Made by a program: the position numbers and the translations under genes
Origin: Nymphaea colorata
Lineage: Eukaryota > Streptophyta > Magnoliopsida > Nymphaeales > Nymphaeaceae
Direction of reading: 5' to 3'
Length of the DNA: 64,000 nt
NCBI RefSeq assembly: GCF_008831285.2
Contig: NC_045150.1
Location: 16,429,362-16,493,361 of the forward strand
Notes under the pieces: generated by a model
Seen by the model: the letters and a program-made list of their open reading frames with translations, nothing else
Databases searched by the model: none
What the model was told of the DNA's origin: nothing
In this document: in pieces, positions 36,115 to 47,996 of the stretch
How positions within the stretch are numbered: the stretch's first letter is position 1
How the letters are laid out: each line of letters opens with the position of its first letter

Positions 36115-36796
36115 TGTTGGTGGTCTCCCTTGATTCACACGGTCGGCAATGCTTGCCTTTTCCAAAGATGTCGAGTGGCTTGAGGAAACAAAGGCCTCAA
36201 GGCGTGGAGGTGTGCTGCTGATGTGAGGGAAAGAACGGTGGCAGCACTCCAAGAAGGAAAACAAGATGCAGAGAGAGAGAAGGGAGCAGGCTGCGTCTAG
36301 GGCAGAGTGAGAGAGAGGAGCAAGGACGGCAGGAGAGAGAGAGAGCGAGAGTGAAGAGGGAAGAAGAGTTCACGGGTAGAGGGCAAAGCTAAAAAAAAAC
36401 TCGTCTTTCTTCTTTTGGGCGTCTACCTATTCAACTTTTTCATTAACAACTATATAAAGGAAATACATTAAAACAAAAACCAAAACTTGATCCTTAATAA
36501 TAGCAACTACTGATCGTGCTTTCCATGATCTCCTCCACTTCAGGCCTCAACTTAGTAACCGCTGGTCACTCCCACCATTTCAGCCCTCAAGTCTCGCACC
36601 ATTTTCTCCATCACCCATGATCTTGGGAACCGCACACACATTCTCCTCACGTTCTCCATTTCTCTTTAACTCCCCACTATTTGGAACCGCACACACTTTC
36701 TCTTGTTTCCACTTTTCACTCCTTCTCACACTCATGCTTTTCCCACGAGCTCCACACGTTCTCACGAGCTCCTCCACTTCAGGAGTTAGAGCAACA
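36115..36796 (-). repeat. Copia-2 5' LTR (about 680 bp)
   Basis: In element orientation it starts TGTTGCTC and ends CACCAACA, a TGTTG...CAACA inverted pair. The 5' part has a direct repeat of the word ggaaccgcacacac (36627 and 36683 on the plus strand). A TATA box lies at 36451-36460. The downstream part (36250-36360) is purine-rich with gagag words. The outer limit is inferred from the terminal pair, because no second LTR is present. Confidence 0.62.
36451..36460 (-). promoter_or_regulatory. Copia-2 LTR TATA box
   Basis: The minus strand reads CCTTTATATA about 340 bases before the LTR end, a suitable place for the U3/R boundary. Transcription would run toward lower coordinates through R, U5 and the primer site. 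Confidence 0.5.
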
Positions 36797-38093
36797 GTAA
36801 GAGACTTCTTGCCGTCAGCTGGCATCAATTGTGTGGTCCTGTGGCTGAAGGGGGAGCAGATTTTGTCAATTTGTGGTCATTTAATTCTACCTGTCTTCTA
36901 TATCTTGCTAAAAGCTCTATGCCAGGAACCGCTTTATGGTCTGCTTTTGTAGAGTTGAAATATGTCATAGAGCTGGAAAGGTATCCTGGATAGCTAGCAG
37001 GCAATCACTCATCAAATTCAATGGCATGTAGGGGATGGACAATTGGAGTTGGGGGTTTTGGTCTTCTATAAGTAGATCAAGAAGAAGTAGACGGCCTGAC
37101 CATTTCTTGAAATGAGAGGGTGCATACTAATTCTGAAAGGGATAGAAGATATATTTTTTATAATCTCTGGAAGGATTCCTGTTTGATGACTGAAAATGCA
37201 GGATAAATGCAAAAGCATAAACGAGAGATGGGACCGTTGTCTCTGTCAGGTATTCGACCAGATCAAGGAAAAGTGCTCTCCAGTGTGGATATGGTGGTAG
37301 AATCCATATGCTTTTATCGAAATGGATTATAGAAACTGGCCATTGTTATGCGTTCTTGAGAACAGGGGATAAGGAGAAAGGGGCTCCACAATGCAGTGAG
37401 CCGTCTTGCATGGTCTGCAGAGGAATTCTTGGGAGTTGTCTTTAATAAATTTCTCTGTCCAGGCCAGAAAGTTTGCTTTATCTCAGCACCTACTGCATGG
37501 GTGGAGGAACAAAAGCTGAAAAAGACAGTTGGCCATCATAGAATAGAAGGTATGGGAGCCTTCAAGGGATGGGGTTTGGAACGAATGGTTGTTTTGAGGG
37601 ATGTGCTTTTTCCCCCTATTCCGGTAAATTCTTTAAGATGGTAATCTTTAAAGTTTTCTTTTTCATTGTTTTGGCTCCCTACTGCCTTCTGCAGGCTACT
37701 TGAGGGTTTCCTTATGTTTTTTTGTTTCTTTACGGTAGCTCTATTTATTTTTCCTTTCGTAATAAAAGGGAGGGGACCCTACACCCCAGTAGAGTTTTCA
37801 TTGGAACAACACTTCTGGAATGATAATTTCTTAGTAACTTCCCTTCAAGTTCAGCTTAATAGTCACTTCTGAAGTTTCCTTGAAAAAAAGGCATACCCAA
37901 ATAAGTTGCGAGGAGATTGACCTTCTTTTATGTCCATCCCAAGTAATGAACAAATCAACTAGAAGTGGGCTCATCTACGTGAAAAGAAATAATTACAGAC
38001 TTAAGAGGATTAATAAATAACCCTGCTTTTTGTGACCCAAAGGTTCAATTATTGTAGTTCATATCATGGTCTTGCAGTATGTATAATGTATGT
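36797..38093. other. Unassigned stretch; possible LINE 3' end
   Basis: No open frame of note. The part 37640-37800 (ttgttttggctccctactgcc, then a T-rich segment and aataaaaggga) resembles the 3' untranslated end of plant LINEs, which carry an AATAAA-like signal before a short tail. The preceding 37000-37640 could be a decayed reverse-transcriptase tail on the plus strand. I could not find its motifs. Confidence 0.3.
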
Positions 38094-38853
38094 ATGTACG
38101 AAGATATAAAATCCATCCTGGGATGCTCAATGCAAAAGCAGATCAGGGGGCTTGAAGCTAGCTCACGGTGAATTAAGGTGAAAAGTAATTTAGAGAGTTT
38201 AATGTTTCCAAAACCTTCTTTAAAATAAAGGCTGCTGCATATTTTAATTTGGAAAGGCATTTTTTTGTCTTCCGACTTTGTCATGTGGACGCACTTACTG
38301 TTATCTGGCACCTGACCAATTGACCTGATCATTTACGATCTGTTGCCTTAGCATGTGGAAGAACAACTTGTGATAGAGTACAGGATCCAACTTCAAGCTA
38401 AAACCTAAAGGGAACATCCACATCAAGGTTTGGACTCAAACGATTATTGTTAATTAGGAGGTCTAGTATATAAATAGGAAAAGTCAATGCTGCCAGATTG
38501 CAGATAATTGTTGTATGGTTAAACTTTAGAAATTTGTTGGTAAAAATCAAATTTCGTCCCCATAAATTTGACATTCTTCTTTAGTACTTATCATTTTAAC
38601 CAGTTCTTCTTCTTCAGTTTTTGTCCTTTTGTAATTATGCCAAATTCATTTTGAAACTTACACTTCACTTCGTCATAGGCTAAATATATTTGTTTTGCTT
38701 CCAGCCTTAAACGCCTTTAACAGCCAATTAAAGTGTTTGATTGTTTATCCCTTTTTAATACTCAAAAGTTGGAAGAAAAGTGTCAAAAGGTGTCATGATC
38801 AAAAGATAGGCTCAGGAATAAGGTTCAAGTTTAAATATATTGGAACAAAATTA
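38094..38853. repeat. Dispersed repeat R-C, copy 2 (about 760 bp)
   Basis: The partner of 25261-26030 in the same orientation. It ends after gaacaaaatta at 38853, where the sequence changes into the intron of RLK-B (homologous to the RLK-C intron from about 49650). Confidence 0.85.
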
Positions 38854-39333
38854 CCAAAGTTTAAATGGAGTTAAGATCAATTGAACATCCAATCCTGCCT
38901 TTCTCTTGTTCTGTTCTCATATTTACATATAAAAAAGAATACAAGATTTTGATTTAGAACTGAAGTCCTACCTATATATATGATATTGAAGTGCTCTTAA
39001 AAGAATTCAAACATGTATCCAGATTTTTTTTATGAGACACATGAGATTTGTTGAGACTCATTAATTGTATGGCGCAGGGATTTCACAACATAAAGGCCTA
39101 ATAAAACTTATTTTGCTTCTAATTCTCCTGTGACCTATCCCAAGGTTCTCCTAAATGGCTCCTAAATTGAGTGAATCATTTAATAGTGTCAATTGTTAGC
39201 CATTAGGTAGAAAGGTATTTACCAGAACTCGAAGCCTGGCCATGTTGACTCATGAAATGGTTCAGGCAATTACTGACACTTTGAGAGACACAAAATTTAT
39301 AAAAAGACAAAAAAATTAAGAGATAGTACGTAC

Positions 39334-41986
39334 CTGGCGCAATGTATCTGGTGGTTCCAAGAGTGGCAGTAAGAGTAGACGAATTCTGACCAGCTAGAAT
39401 CTTCGCTATGCCAAAATCACTGTTGTTTGCTGTCATGTTCTCATCTAGTAGCACATTACTTGGCTTCATATCACAAGGAACTATAGTCTCAGAGTAACCA
39501 CATCAATCATGATATCCAATCTCTGAAAGAGATTCAAGTGATGGCCACTTGAATGTAGACAGACTTCTAGGCTTCGAAGGGGCATGTATTGGAGAACTAA
39601 AGCCTTGAAATCTCTATTAGAGCAAGCCGTAATGACTTTAACGAGATTTCAGTGTCTGATTTGGCGCATGACAGTGCACTCAATGTCAAAACTTTTAGAT
39701 GCTCCCTCAAACAGCAAATTAAGGACCTTAACAGCCACTGTCATTCCATCTGCTAGAATTCCTTTGTACACTGAACCAAAGCTTTCATTCCCAACAAAAT
39801 TTGCATTACTGAAGTTGCTCGTCACATGCAATAACTCTCTGTAAGAAATCACTAAGAGTGTAATTCCTCGTAATCTTTCAATGTCGTCAGGACACTTTGA
39901 CAACCCCCTCTTTCTATAGCATGAGATACTAATGAGTGTGCAAACAATGACCTCAAGTGTTGAGCCTCCAATTGCGCAAGTGGCATTGACTCTAGCCGCA
40001 TTTCTCTTACTTTGCCTCTCTATTTTGTCTAAGCACAATGACACATGGAATTTGGGAGCTCCACACAGTGCATAGTTCCCTAGGAACAACTCAGTAGAAA
40101 GGTTTGCAAATTTTCCACCACTTGGAAGCTCTCCTTCCAATAGACTGTAGGACAAGTTCAAGATGTGGATGTGTTGAAGTTTCTCCAATGATTTTGGTAT
40201 TTCACCTGAAAGGTTGTTGTGGGAAAGGTCAATAGCTTCAATGTTTACCATGTGATCAAGTTCTTGAGGAATGTAACCATCAAATGTGTTGTGAGAGAGG
40301 TTCAAGTACTTTAGCATTTGGAGCTTTGATTATAATGAAGGAAGCTTTCCACTCAGCTTATTTACAAAGATATCCATCTTGATCATCATGGCAGAATTCC
40401 CGAGACCCAGAGGCAGGTGACCAGTGAAAGACTTGTCTTGCAAGTATAGTTCCAACAAGTCCTTCAACTCACAAAGGCCAGGTGGTAATGTTGATGACAA
40501 ATTGTTTGAGCTTAGATCCAGCCTTTGCAAACTAGTGAGATTGTTTATAGAGCTTGAAATTGACCCAATTGGCATGTTGTGTTGAATATAAAAAACATAC
40601 ATGCGGCTGGTAGATTGATAGTGGGATTGGGCCTTCTAATGCATTATTGTCAAGAAACAACACCTGTAAGCTGTGCATCTGTCCTACGTTTGGTGGAATG
40701 TGCCCTTTTATTTTGTTGGAACTCAAACCTAAGGCAATTAACTTGGTCAAGTTGGCCAGGGCTAATGGGATAGTACCTTCAATGTGATTAGAGTTATTGG
40801 GATAGTACCTTCAATGTGATTAGAGTTAAGTTCAAGATTCCACAAGGTTGTTGTCAGGTTTCCAACAGAGGTAGGAAGAATGCCGTTCAAAAGGTTTTGT
40901 GATAGATCAACTTCCTCTAGCAGTCAACAGTTGGTGAAGGATGTGGGAATGGAGAGCTCACGGTTGCAGGGACATTGGTCAACATATTTCCCCAAAGGCA
41001 AAGCTGCCTTAGTTGTGACAGACTACCTAATTCTAATGGTATCAGACCACTCAATTTATTGTCTTCTGCAGTAAGACGTTGAAGTCTTGTAGCATTAGAA
41101 AGAGAAGCTGGAAGAGGGCCATCAAAATTGTTTTGACCCATATAGAGTCCTTGGAGATTGGGCAGGAAGCAGCCAGCATCTTTAGGGAGATGCCCTGTTA
41201 GTTGAATGAACTGAAAGCTCAAAGTCAGAAGCAGAGATAGGTTAAACAAGCTCAGGTAGAGTACCAGTGAGATTGTTCATTTGCATGCTAAAGGCCATCA
41301 AGGGTTAGGTTTCCCAACTCAGGAGGAATGTTCCCCTGTATCTGATTCCGCCCGGTACTAAACAACTCCAGTTTTCTGAGATTAGCCAAAGCAACTGGAA
41401 TGATGCCGGTGAGCCTATTACCTTGAATGTTTAAGAGCTTGAGGTCTGACAAACTGCCTAGAAACTTTGGGATGCTTCCATAGAATTGGTTATCTCCTGC
41501 TGAGAGTATTTGGAGACCTCGACAATGGCTTAGTGTTTGTGGGATCAACCCCTCAAAATTGTTTTTTCTTATAGAAAGATTTTCTAACAGAGGGAGACAA
41601 CTAAAATCAACAAGAATGTGACCATGGAAACTGTCATTCGAGAGATCAATAACCTGTAAGAAGGAGAGATTGCTGATGTATGGGGAGATAGTACCTTCGA
41701 GTGCCTTTTCAGAGAGGTTCAGAGCAACGACCCTGTGTTAACCATGACCGCATGAAACTCCATTCCACTCACAGAAGGAGATATTGGAATTCCAATTTGA
41801 TAACACACTATAAGGGTCTTTAGTGACAAGGGATTTGAAAGACAGCAATGTGAATTGGTCAGTCACGTTGCTTAGAGAAACAAGGGCTGAGGGCGCCTCC
41901 CCTTGGCCGAGAACCATAATCAAGGTGAAGGACGATAAACACAAAAGAAATGCAAGCGGCTGAGGTGACTGGCCAGTGGTTGCCAT
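39334..41986 (-). pseudogene. RLK-B: LRR receptor kinase pseudogene, exon 2 missing
   Basis: Exon 1 runs from the ATG at 41986 (MATTGQSPQPLAFLLC, a signal peptide) to a preserved donor AG/GTACGT at 39334/39333. About 480 bases of the intron follow (to about 38870), then unrelated repeat R-C. Exon 2, the kinase C-lobe, is absent. LRRs, membrane helix (LEVIVCTLISISCY) and kinase start (GSVYKGILADG) are recognisable. Lesions: stop at 41738-41740; shift near 41285; stop at 40917; a 32-bp tandem duplication at 40767-40830; further shifts near 40590 and 40330; a 28-bp deletion near 39496 that removes the helix before the catalytic loop; and a loop reading PCDMKPS instead of HCDLKPS. It was a member of the same non-RD subfamily as RLK-A and is clearly non-functional. 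Confidence 0.92.
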
Positions 41987-42049
41987 GCCTGTCCAACTAT
42001 GCAAAACATGCATGAATAGAAGAAGAAGCTAGGTCTTTAATTTATGTAT

Positions 42050-43200
42050 GGATTCACTTCTAGAAAATTTGTGTGTTTCTTTAGAAATTGAAGATGACTC
42101 AGGTCTACTGCTTTGGAACATATTGCTTCACAATTCCAAATCCAGCCGCACAACTAATGGCTACATCAACGAGGCTTTTTCTTGGCCACCCTTATCTTAT
42201 TTTCATTTACCAGTTTTCCACTCCATTCAGACCCAAATCAAAGTTGTCAATTTGAACTTTTGAACTTTTTTTTTTAAAGATTCCCATAGCTTGGGCTTCG
42301 ACCATGTTCACAAAGATTGGTTTTGCCTTTTAAATGGAGAGGTTTTTCTCAACAACAAGCTTAGAAAAAAGATAAAAATAATGGGAAAATATGGTACATT
42401 TTTAGAAAAAATTAAAAAAACTTCAAAGTTTGAGAAAAATCAAATAAATGAGAAACTAATAAGGTAACATTAAAAAAATAGATAATAAATAAATAAGAAT
42501 TAGAAAGTAGAAACAAGCACTTTGACAATAAAAAAGAGTGAAAAAATGCCTAAAGTGAAAAAAAGGAAAAATGAGAATAATGCAGAAAAACGCATTTTTT
42601 GGCTATGGCATTTTTTTTCGAAAATGAAATGGCAGTTTTTGTCTTTTTATTTGGCTGACTTATTTTTCACACATTTAAAGCTTTTTCTTTTGAAAAATGC
42701 AACTACTCTGTTGCTTGGTTAGTGCAAATATGGGGATCCATATGATAAGACACATACTTTAGTTTTAACCAATGTAAATGAAGGAGGGATGGGATCGTGT
42801 TGAGTACGCTGTTTTTAGCGGACGGACCATGGATTTTATCACTCAACCCGCCAATCTTGAGGCTGAAACTATCTCATCAGATTAGTTGGAAATATTTGCT
42901 TGAATCGGCCGATTCCTTCAAATCTATGCTAAATCAATTTGATTTTGTCCACTTGTTATTGTTTTTTATTAATTTTCATAGATTGTCTAATTATGTTTAA
43001 AAAACAAAATCTAATTGTTAATATTTTTGTGCTGGCTCACAACTACATCATCCAAATCACCAGACTGGAATCAGGCCAACTTCATCAACTCCTTTCAAGA
43101 ACAGAATATTTCAGCGTCGCAGTCACACTATTGTGGCTGGCTGTGTTGAATATGAATTGCTATTGATTCAAACTAGGTGGCATTTAATTGAGGTGCTAAA
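42050..43200. repeat. Receptor-kinase 5' flank, copy B
   Basis: Matches the RLK-A upstream DNA (21400-22740), including an R1 repeat at 42350-42700. It shows that the duplicated unit extended at least 1 kb beyond the start codon. No gene is seen. Confidence 0.65.
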
Positions 43201-44340
43201 GAATGTTATCCGGATTGTGGGGGACCCTTCGTGTGCCACAGAGCCGAAACTCTTACCTAACCCAAACTTGGTATAGAGCCTGAGTTCGGTGTTTTCGGGT
43301 GCAGTGCCACTATGACATCTTTGACTCCTCTTTTCCACTATAAGAGGTTGACACTCCTAACACTCAAATATAAACTGTCCACCTACCAGCCCATATCACA
43401 CAGTGGTGTTATAAGTTATGTTTCAGAAAATTTAGCCTTGTTTTTCTCCAATTGAAATCGATGGAAGACTAAGCCTACTCTCTTGAAAAAATGCGATATC
43501 ACTTTCTTATTTCCAGACTTTGCGTTTTCGGCACGGTCTTCCTATCTCCACATCGAATGCCTTAATTAGTGCAATGGATTACATCAACAAGATTTTGTCT
43601 TACCTTGACAAACATATTTTCAATATCATGCTTTTTTTGCCAGTTTTTTGACTCTAGCTTTTTTTGTTCTTTTTTTTTTAGTTTATATTTTTTCTTAATC
43701 GAAGTTGGCTACCCTGTTGGACATTTAACAGCAGAACTATTCCCACCGATCAGATAATCGATGTTACCAGAATCAGCCTGAAAAGGCTCGAATGGGCCGA
43801 GACATCGTTTCCAATAAATGCTTCAGTTCTGTGGTCAACTCAGAAGGACTAGTCCTCGGGCTGCGCACATGGAGTCATTGACATAAGATCAGCAAAATGT
43901 TGACTCGATAGACCAAAATTGTGGCTTGAACTAGACTCAAGCTGTACAAGATCAGCAAAAGGTTAACTCAATAGACCAAATCTTAGCTTGAGTTTGGCTT
44001 GTTTAAGTTCCTTTACCAACTTTTCCTTCAATTTCTTTGTTTTAAATTTGAAAATAAAAAAAAAACTAAATTGAAGAAAATAGAGTCAAATTCATGTAAC
44101 TCAAACTCGACTACTTTATAAACTTGAGTTATCAAATAGAGCGTAACTGAACAAGCTCAAGTGGAGCTTGAGTTAGCTTGACTAATTGTACAGCCCTATC
44201 TAATCCAGACGAATTTGGGCACTACTCAAAGACTCCGGCTCACGATGTTAAGGTTTAGTGTGTGCTCACGAATAGCAGTGAAACCATTAACAAGTTATGT
44301 TTCAGCTTTTCCTGTTTCAAAAGAATATTTCTTTTACTCG
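43201..44340. repeat. Repeat A copy and related upstream DNA
   Basis: Positions 43440-43640 are a diverged counterpart of 22740-22930, and 43716-43893 hold repeat A followed directly by the end of repeat B (ggactagtcctcgggctg). The stretch 43900-44205, rich in gctcaag/cttgag words and ending gtacagcccta, looks like the end of a hAT-like miniature element. No coding region. Confidence 0.55.
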
Positions 44341-45150
44341 GCAAGGTGTATATCCTCATGGTTTTATGTTAATATAAACGGTGAAGTCACTTATTTTTTC
44401 AAATAAGTTGATGGCAACATTAGAAAATTTATCTAAAGATATGGGGATGAGAAGAAATACAAGATATTTTCACTGTTGATTAGGAGTAAACTTCTGCTAG
44501 TTACTAATAGCTTATCTATAATTATTAAGATGAAAAGACAAACTACTTTTTATATAATCAAATCAATTAGCTCATTAATTTCCATTATCAGCCACTGTGA
44601 CAACACCAAATAACATACATACGTGGTTAACTATGTCCCAACAAGTTATGCCCTTTTATTAATGCATAAAATAATAAAAGACTAAAATTGATTATGCTTT
44701 TACTTAATTCTAGAATTATTAGGCGAGAAAACATGCCCGAGCGTACATGTTCATTTCAAGGGTACTAAGTTTATGTACATTTTAGTTTATCGTGGAACAA
44801 CTGTGCTGTTTTTATAATAAAAAAAAGTTAGGTGTATTTTTGTGAGTTGCCAGATGCTTCCTGGTGTTACTAGAAATTCTCCATTCTAGATCTCGGACTC
44901 AATCGGGTGGGATTTCAACCCAAGTCCCTTTGTTGACCTGACCATCGTCATGAAACATCATTAATTTGGATTTGCGAATCCAATTTGATTAGGTACGTAA
45001 ATAGATATAATAAGTTCAATTACCACTTGACCTGATTTTGGATCCATTTTTGGTGCAGAAATTTGGAGCAATCAGGTTTAGATTGGTCATGCTCTTTCAT
45101 AAGTGAATGAGAATGGGAGTCCAATGTTCCAGTGGGATCCAATCAGGATG
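44341..45150. repeat. Duplicated block D, copy 2, including receptor-kinase 3' flank
   Basis: The partner of 30645-31453 and still very similar to it. The LINE relic lies to its right here (45300-46560), but to the left of copy 1 (29360-30600), so the order of the two modules differs between the copies. Confidence 0.82.
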
Positions 45151-45299
45151 TGAAATGATACACATACATATGTTTGTTGGATCTGAACTTGTTTTTAAAT
45201 TAGGATAAGAGATAAAGACTCAACCGATTTGTTTTCATAGCAGCTAGTGGAAGGCTAATTCCTACGTTGTTAGACATATAAGGTGAAGAAAAATGGAAC

Positions 45300-46560
45300 T
45301 GCATTATTTTTTATTGGAGGAGAAAGAATCAAACCTGATGAGGACTCACGGTTCTCCCCTTCGATTCTTTTTTTTATCAATTGATTCTCCATCTCCTGGT
45401 TGGTCTTCAAGTTAGTCCGCAATTGCTGGTCTCCTGTAACTCAATCTCCATATTCCAATCTTTCTGGGTCTGACGTTCCTTTTCAACTTCCATCTGCCTA
45501 TGGAGAAACCGAAACTTGTTATCCCCCAATTCTCATTCTGCTTTTTATCTGGGTCTCTCCTTTATTAACTCCTCATTTTTTCCCAAAATTTTTTTCTTAT
45601 TCCCTCCCTGCCACTCTTTAGCTCTCCTGACATAATGATAATTTTCAATTCCTTCCACCCATCTTTCTTTGCCACACCCTCTTGAGAAGAAACCAACAAT
45701 TGATTAACTCTACACCGACTTGCCATATGAGTATATACTCGCTTTGCAATGGGAGGAAATTTTAAGATCACTCACACGGTTGATTTCTTGAAGATCAATT
45801 TCTCCCTATTCTAATTCCAATTCAACCTCGTATTTTGGATTGAAATCCAATGCTACCTGCACACAGATTCTGCAAGCCCCATTCTTGACTTCGATTGAGT
45901 ATGGATGTCATCTTCCATCGGTTCTCCCTATAGAACTCTGGCAGTAGCTTTAAGAAAGTGCATCAATTCCGTAAAAATAAGGGCAATTAAGAACCCTAAT
46001 CCAGATTGGCACTCCCATATTCTCCTCAATCGATAAGGAGCATCTTGGATCCCATCTGCTCACAACCATCACTCTTCCACATAGTTTCCATTCTCCCCTT
46101 CTAAAAACTACCCTGAGTTCGTCCTCACTGTGAACCCTTACAAGGAAAGCATCATTCCCTAAGAAAAAGAACTTAGGGTTTGCAACTTCTCTCCATGGAA
46201 TTATCAGATCATTAGCAATGTAAGCATAAACAATGTTGTTCTTCCATAAGTCCCCAATGAAACAACAAATCACAGTCCAACGAAAGGGCTGCTTCATCTT
46301 TTCCCAAACCCTTGAAGCAATCTTGATTATTGGTGTTCCATTTATCATCTGAATTGAGAGTTGCTTGACATCCACTTCTGAAATCTTGATGATGGGAACC
46401 ACAGATTTCCACCCATGATCCTGCCGTTGAGAAGTTACCAGGGAGAGATAGATTATCAGAAACCCAAGAAGGTCTGCCCTTTTTGAACACACTTCCTCCT
46501 TCCATTCCACTTCCAAAATTCTTGTCCATGGATTACCAAATATCATAAGTTTTCAATGTT
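45300..46560 (-). mobile_element. LINE ORF1 relic, copy 2 (DUF4283-type gag)
   Basis: The frame 46546-45950 (198 codons) is open and encodes the ORF1 protein of a plant LINE. After FGNPWTRILEVEW it carries the DUF4283 core: NDAFLVRVHSEDELRVVF, then GEWKLCGRVMVVSRWDP, then VPIWIRVLNCP. Beyond the stop at 45950 the next part continues in another frame with CRICVQVALDF near 45860, the strand that normally precedes the zinc knuckle. No endonuclease or reverse transcriptase is present. In live LINEs this RNA-binding protein packages the transcript. Here it is a 5' fragment only, which is unusual, since LINE copies are normally truncated at the 5' end. Confidence 0.78.
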
Positions 46561-47996
46561 TGGACCTTCTTTTAGTTAGATGATTTTTTCTGCGTTTATT
46601 ATAGTCTAATCACTCTGCTAGGTGTCTAAAGCTCGCAAGCTACAAAATCTGTGTGTCCATATGCATCAACTTTCCTTTTCTTAGCTTGCATGCTGCATTC
46701 TGTGTTCTATGAATGCACATAAATGTCTATCTATATGTTCATGTTCATGTGTGCAACCCACTGAATGAGGCTTTTTGGTTGTACAAATTGTATCTTTTAT
46801 TTTTGGTGGATTTATGCTGCTTTTTTTAACACTTAAATAGAAAAAGTTATTGTCTTAAGCACTATGATGTTTGGTGAGCTTTAGTTTGAATAATTATTCT
46901 AACTTTGCTATTGTTTTTTATATATGTAGGATGGCAATGTCAAAACTATGCTTATTTTGTGTGTTAGTGATGTCAACATCTTGTGCTACAAGGAGGATTT
47001 ACCAATGCACAAGTTGAAGGGGTGATAGTCCCTTAAGGCAAAGAAAGTAAACCTTGCACCCTGGAAAGACAAAAAATTGGGTAGAATCTTCGGCTTTCTA
47101 TAAGTCCACTACAATCACCCAGATGGTCAACGAGCTTTTTACTTGGTAAAGGCATTTGGCAATGAATTGGCCAACTGTGTCAGTTTCTACGTAGTTAATT
47201 TCAGATAGGGTTGCTTCCTCTCCTGCAGCAGTGAGAACCAAGTCAAATTCAAGGTTATATTATAAGGTGAATTACCTACAGGCCTAGTTTACTATGCTCA
47301 AGTGTTTAGTCACAAAAGGCCTTGACATGTTTTGGATTATTTTCTTAAGCTCTCACACTGCACACTCACAACCAGCACATAAAAAATACAGTAATTGCAT
47401 TTTCAAACTAGAAGAAGAGAGATATTAAATTGTGAACAAATTGTGAAATCATAAGCCCTATTTCTAATCTTAATCAACTAAAATACACATGAAAATAATT
47501 AGTTTCATGCGACCAAGAAATAACTCACTATTAGAATAAATAATTTCAAAATAAATTGTAGAAACACTACTACTAAGGCTAACTACTTGTTCATATGTTC
47601 TAAATAATGTTGTACAGTTAAATTTTACTCGTAACACATTGCAAGCACACAAATGCACTTCAACAAAGTTAAAAACATATATATCCCTCACATAGTATCC
47701 AAGTACACTTTGTTTAAAAATGAGAAATCTTAATTTTTAAAATTGCACGAATCTTAAAAACCAAACAAACTTTCCTACGTCACCCTATTTGTTAATGCTC
47801 TTTAAACATTAGTAGGCTCATCTTGAAGATGTTTCAAGCAATACACTTTTTCCGTCTCCACACTGAAGGCAATGCCAGCGAGATGAGGGTCATATCATAT
47901 TGCAATGCTGCCACGGTACTTCAACATGAAATAGCTTCATCCTTGAACTTCATACTGTTACCAGAAAATAATTTTAGAGATATGGATATGGCATGT
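46561..47996. other. Gene-free stretch
   Basis: AT-rich, with short frames only. 46920-47250 contains a few open minus- and plus-strand pieces without recognisable motifs. Nothing further seen. Confidence 0.4.

Larger units (their letters stand above)
32298..36796 (-). mobile_element. Copia-2: GC-rich Ty1/Copia retrotransposon, truncated before RNase H
   Basis: A minus-strand element with a 5' LTR (36115-36796), primer site (36102-36112), and gag, protease, integrase and reverse transcriptase in one frame. It is cut off at 32298, so RNase H and the 3' LTR are gone. Base composition is far more GC-rich than the host DNA and than Copia-1. Only one stop interrupts about 1260 codons, so it is the youngest-looking large element in the window. 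The right flank of the LTR reads gtaag, but with the 3' end missing no target duplication can be confirmed. Confidence 0.92.
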
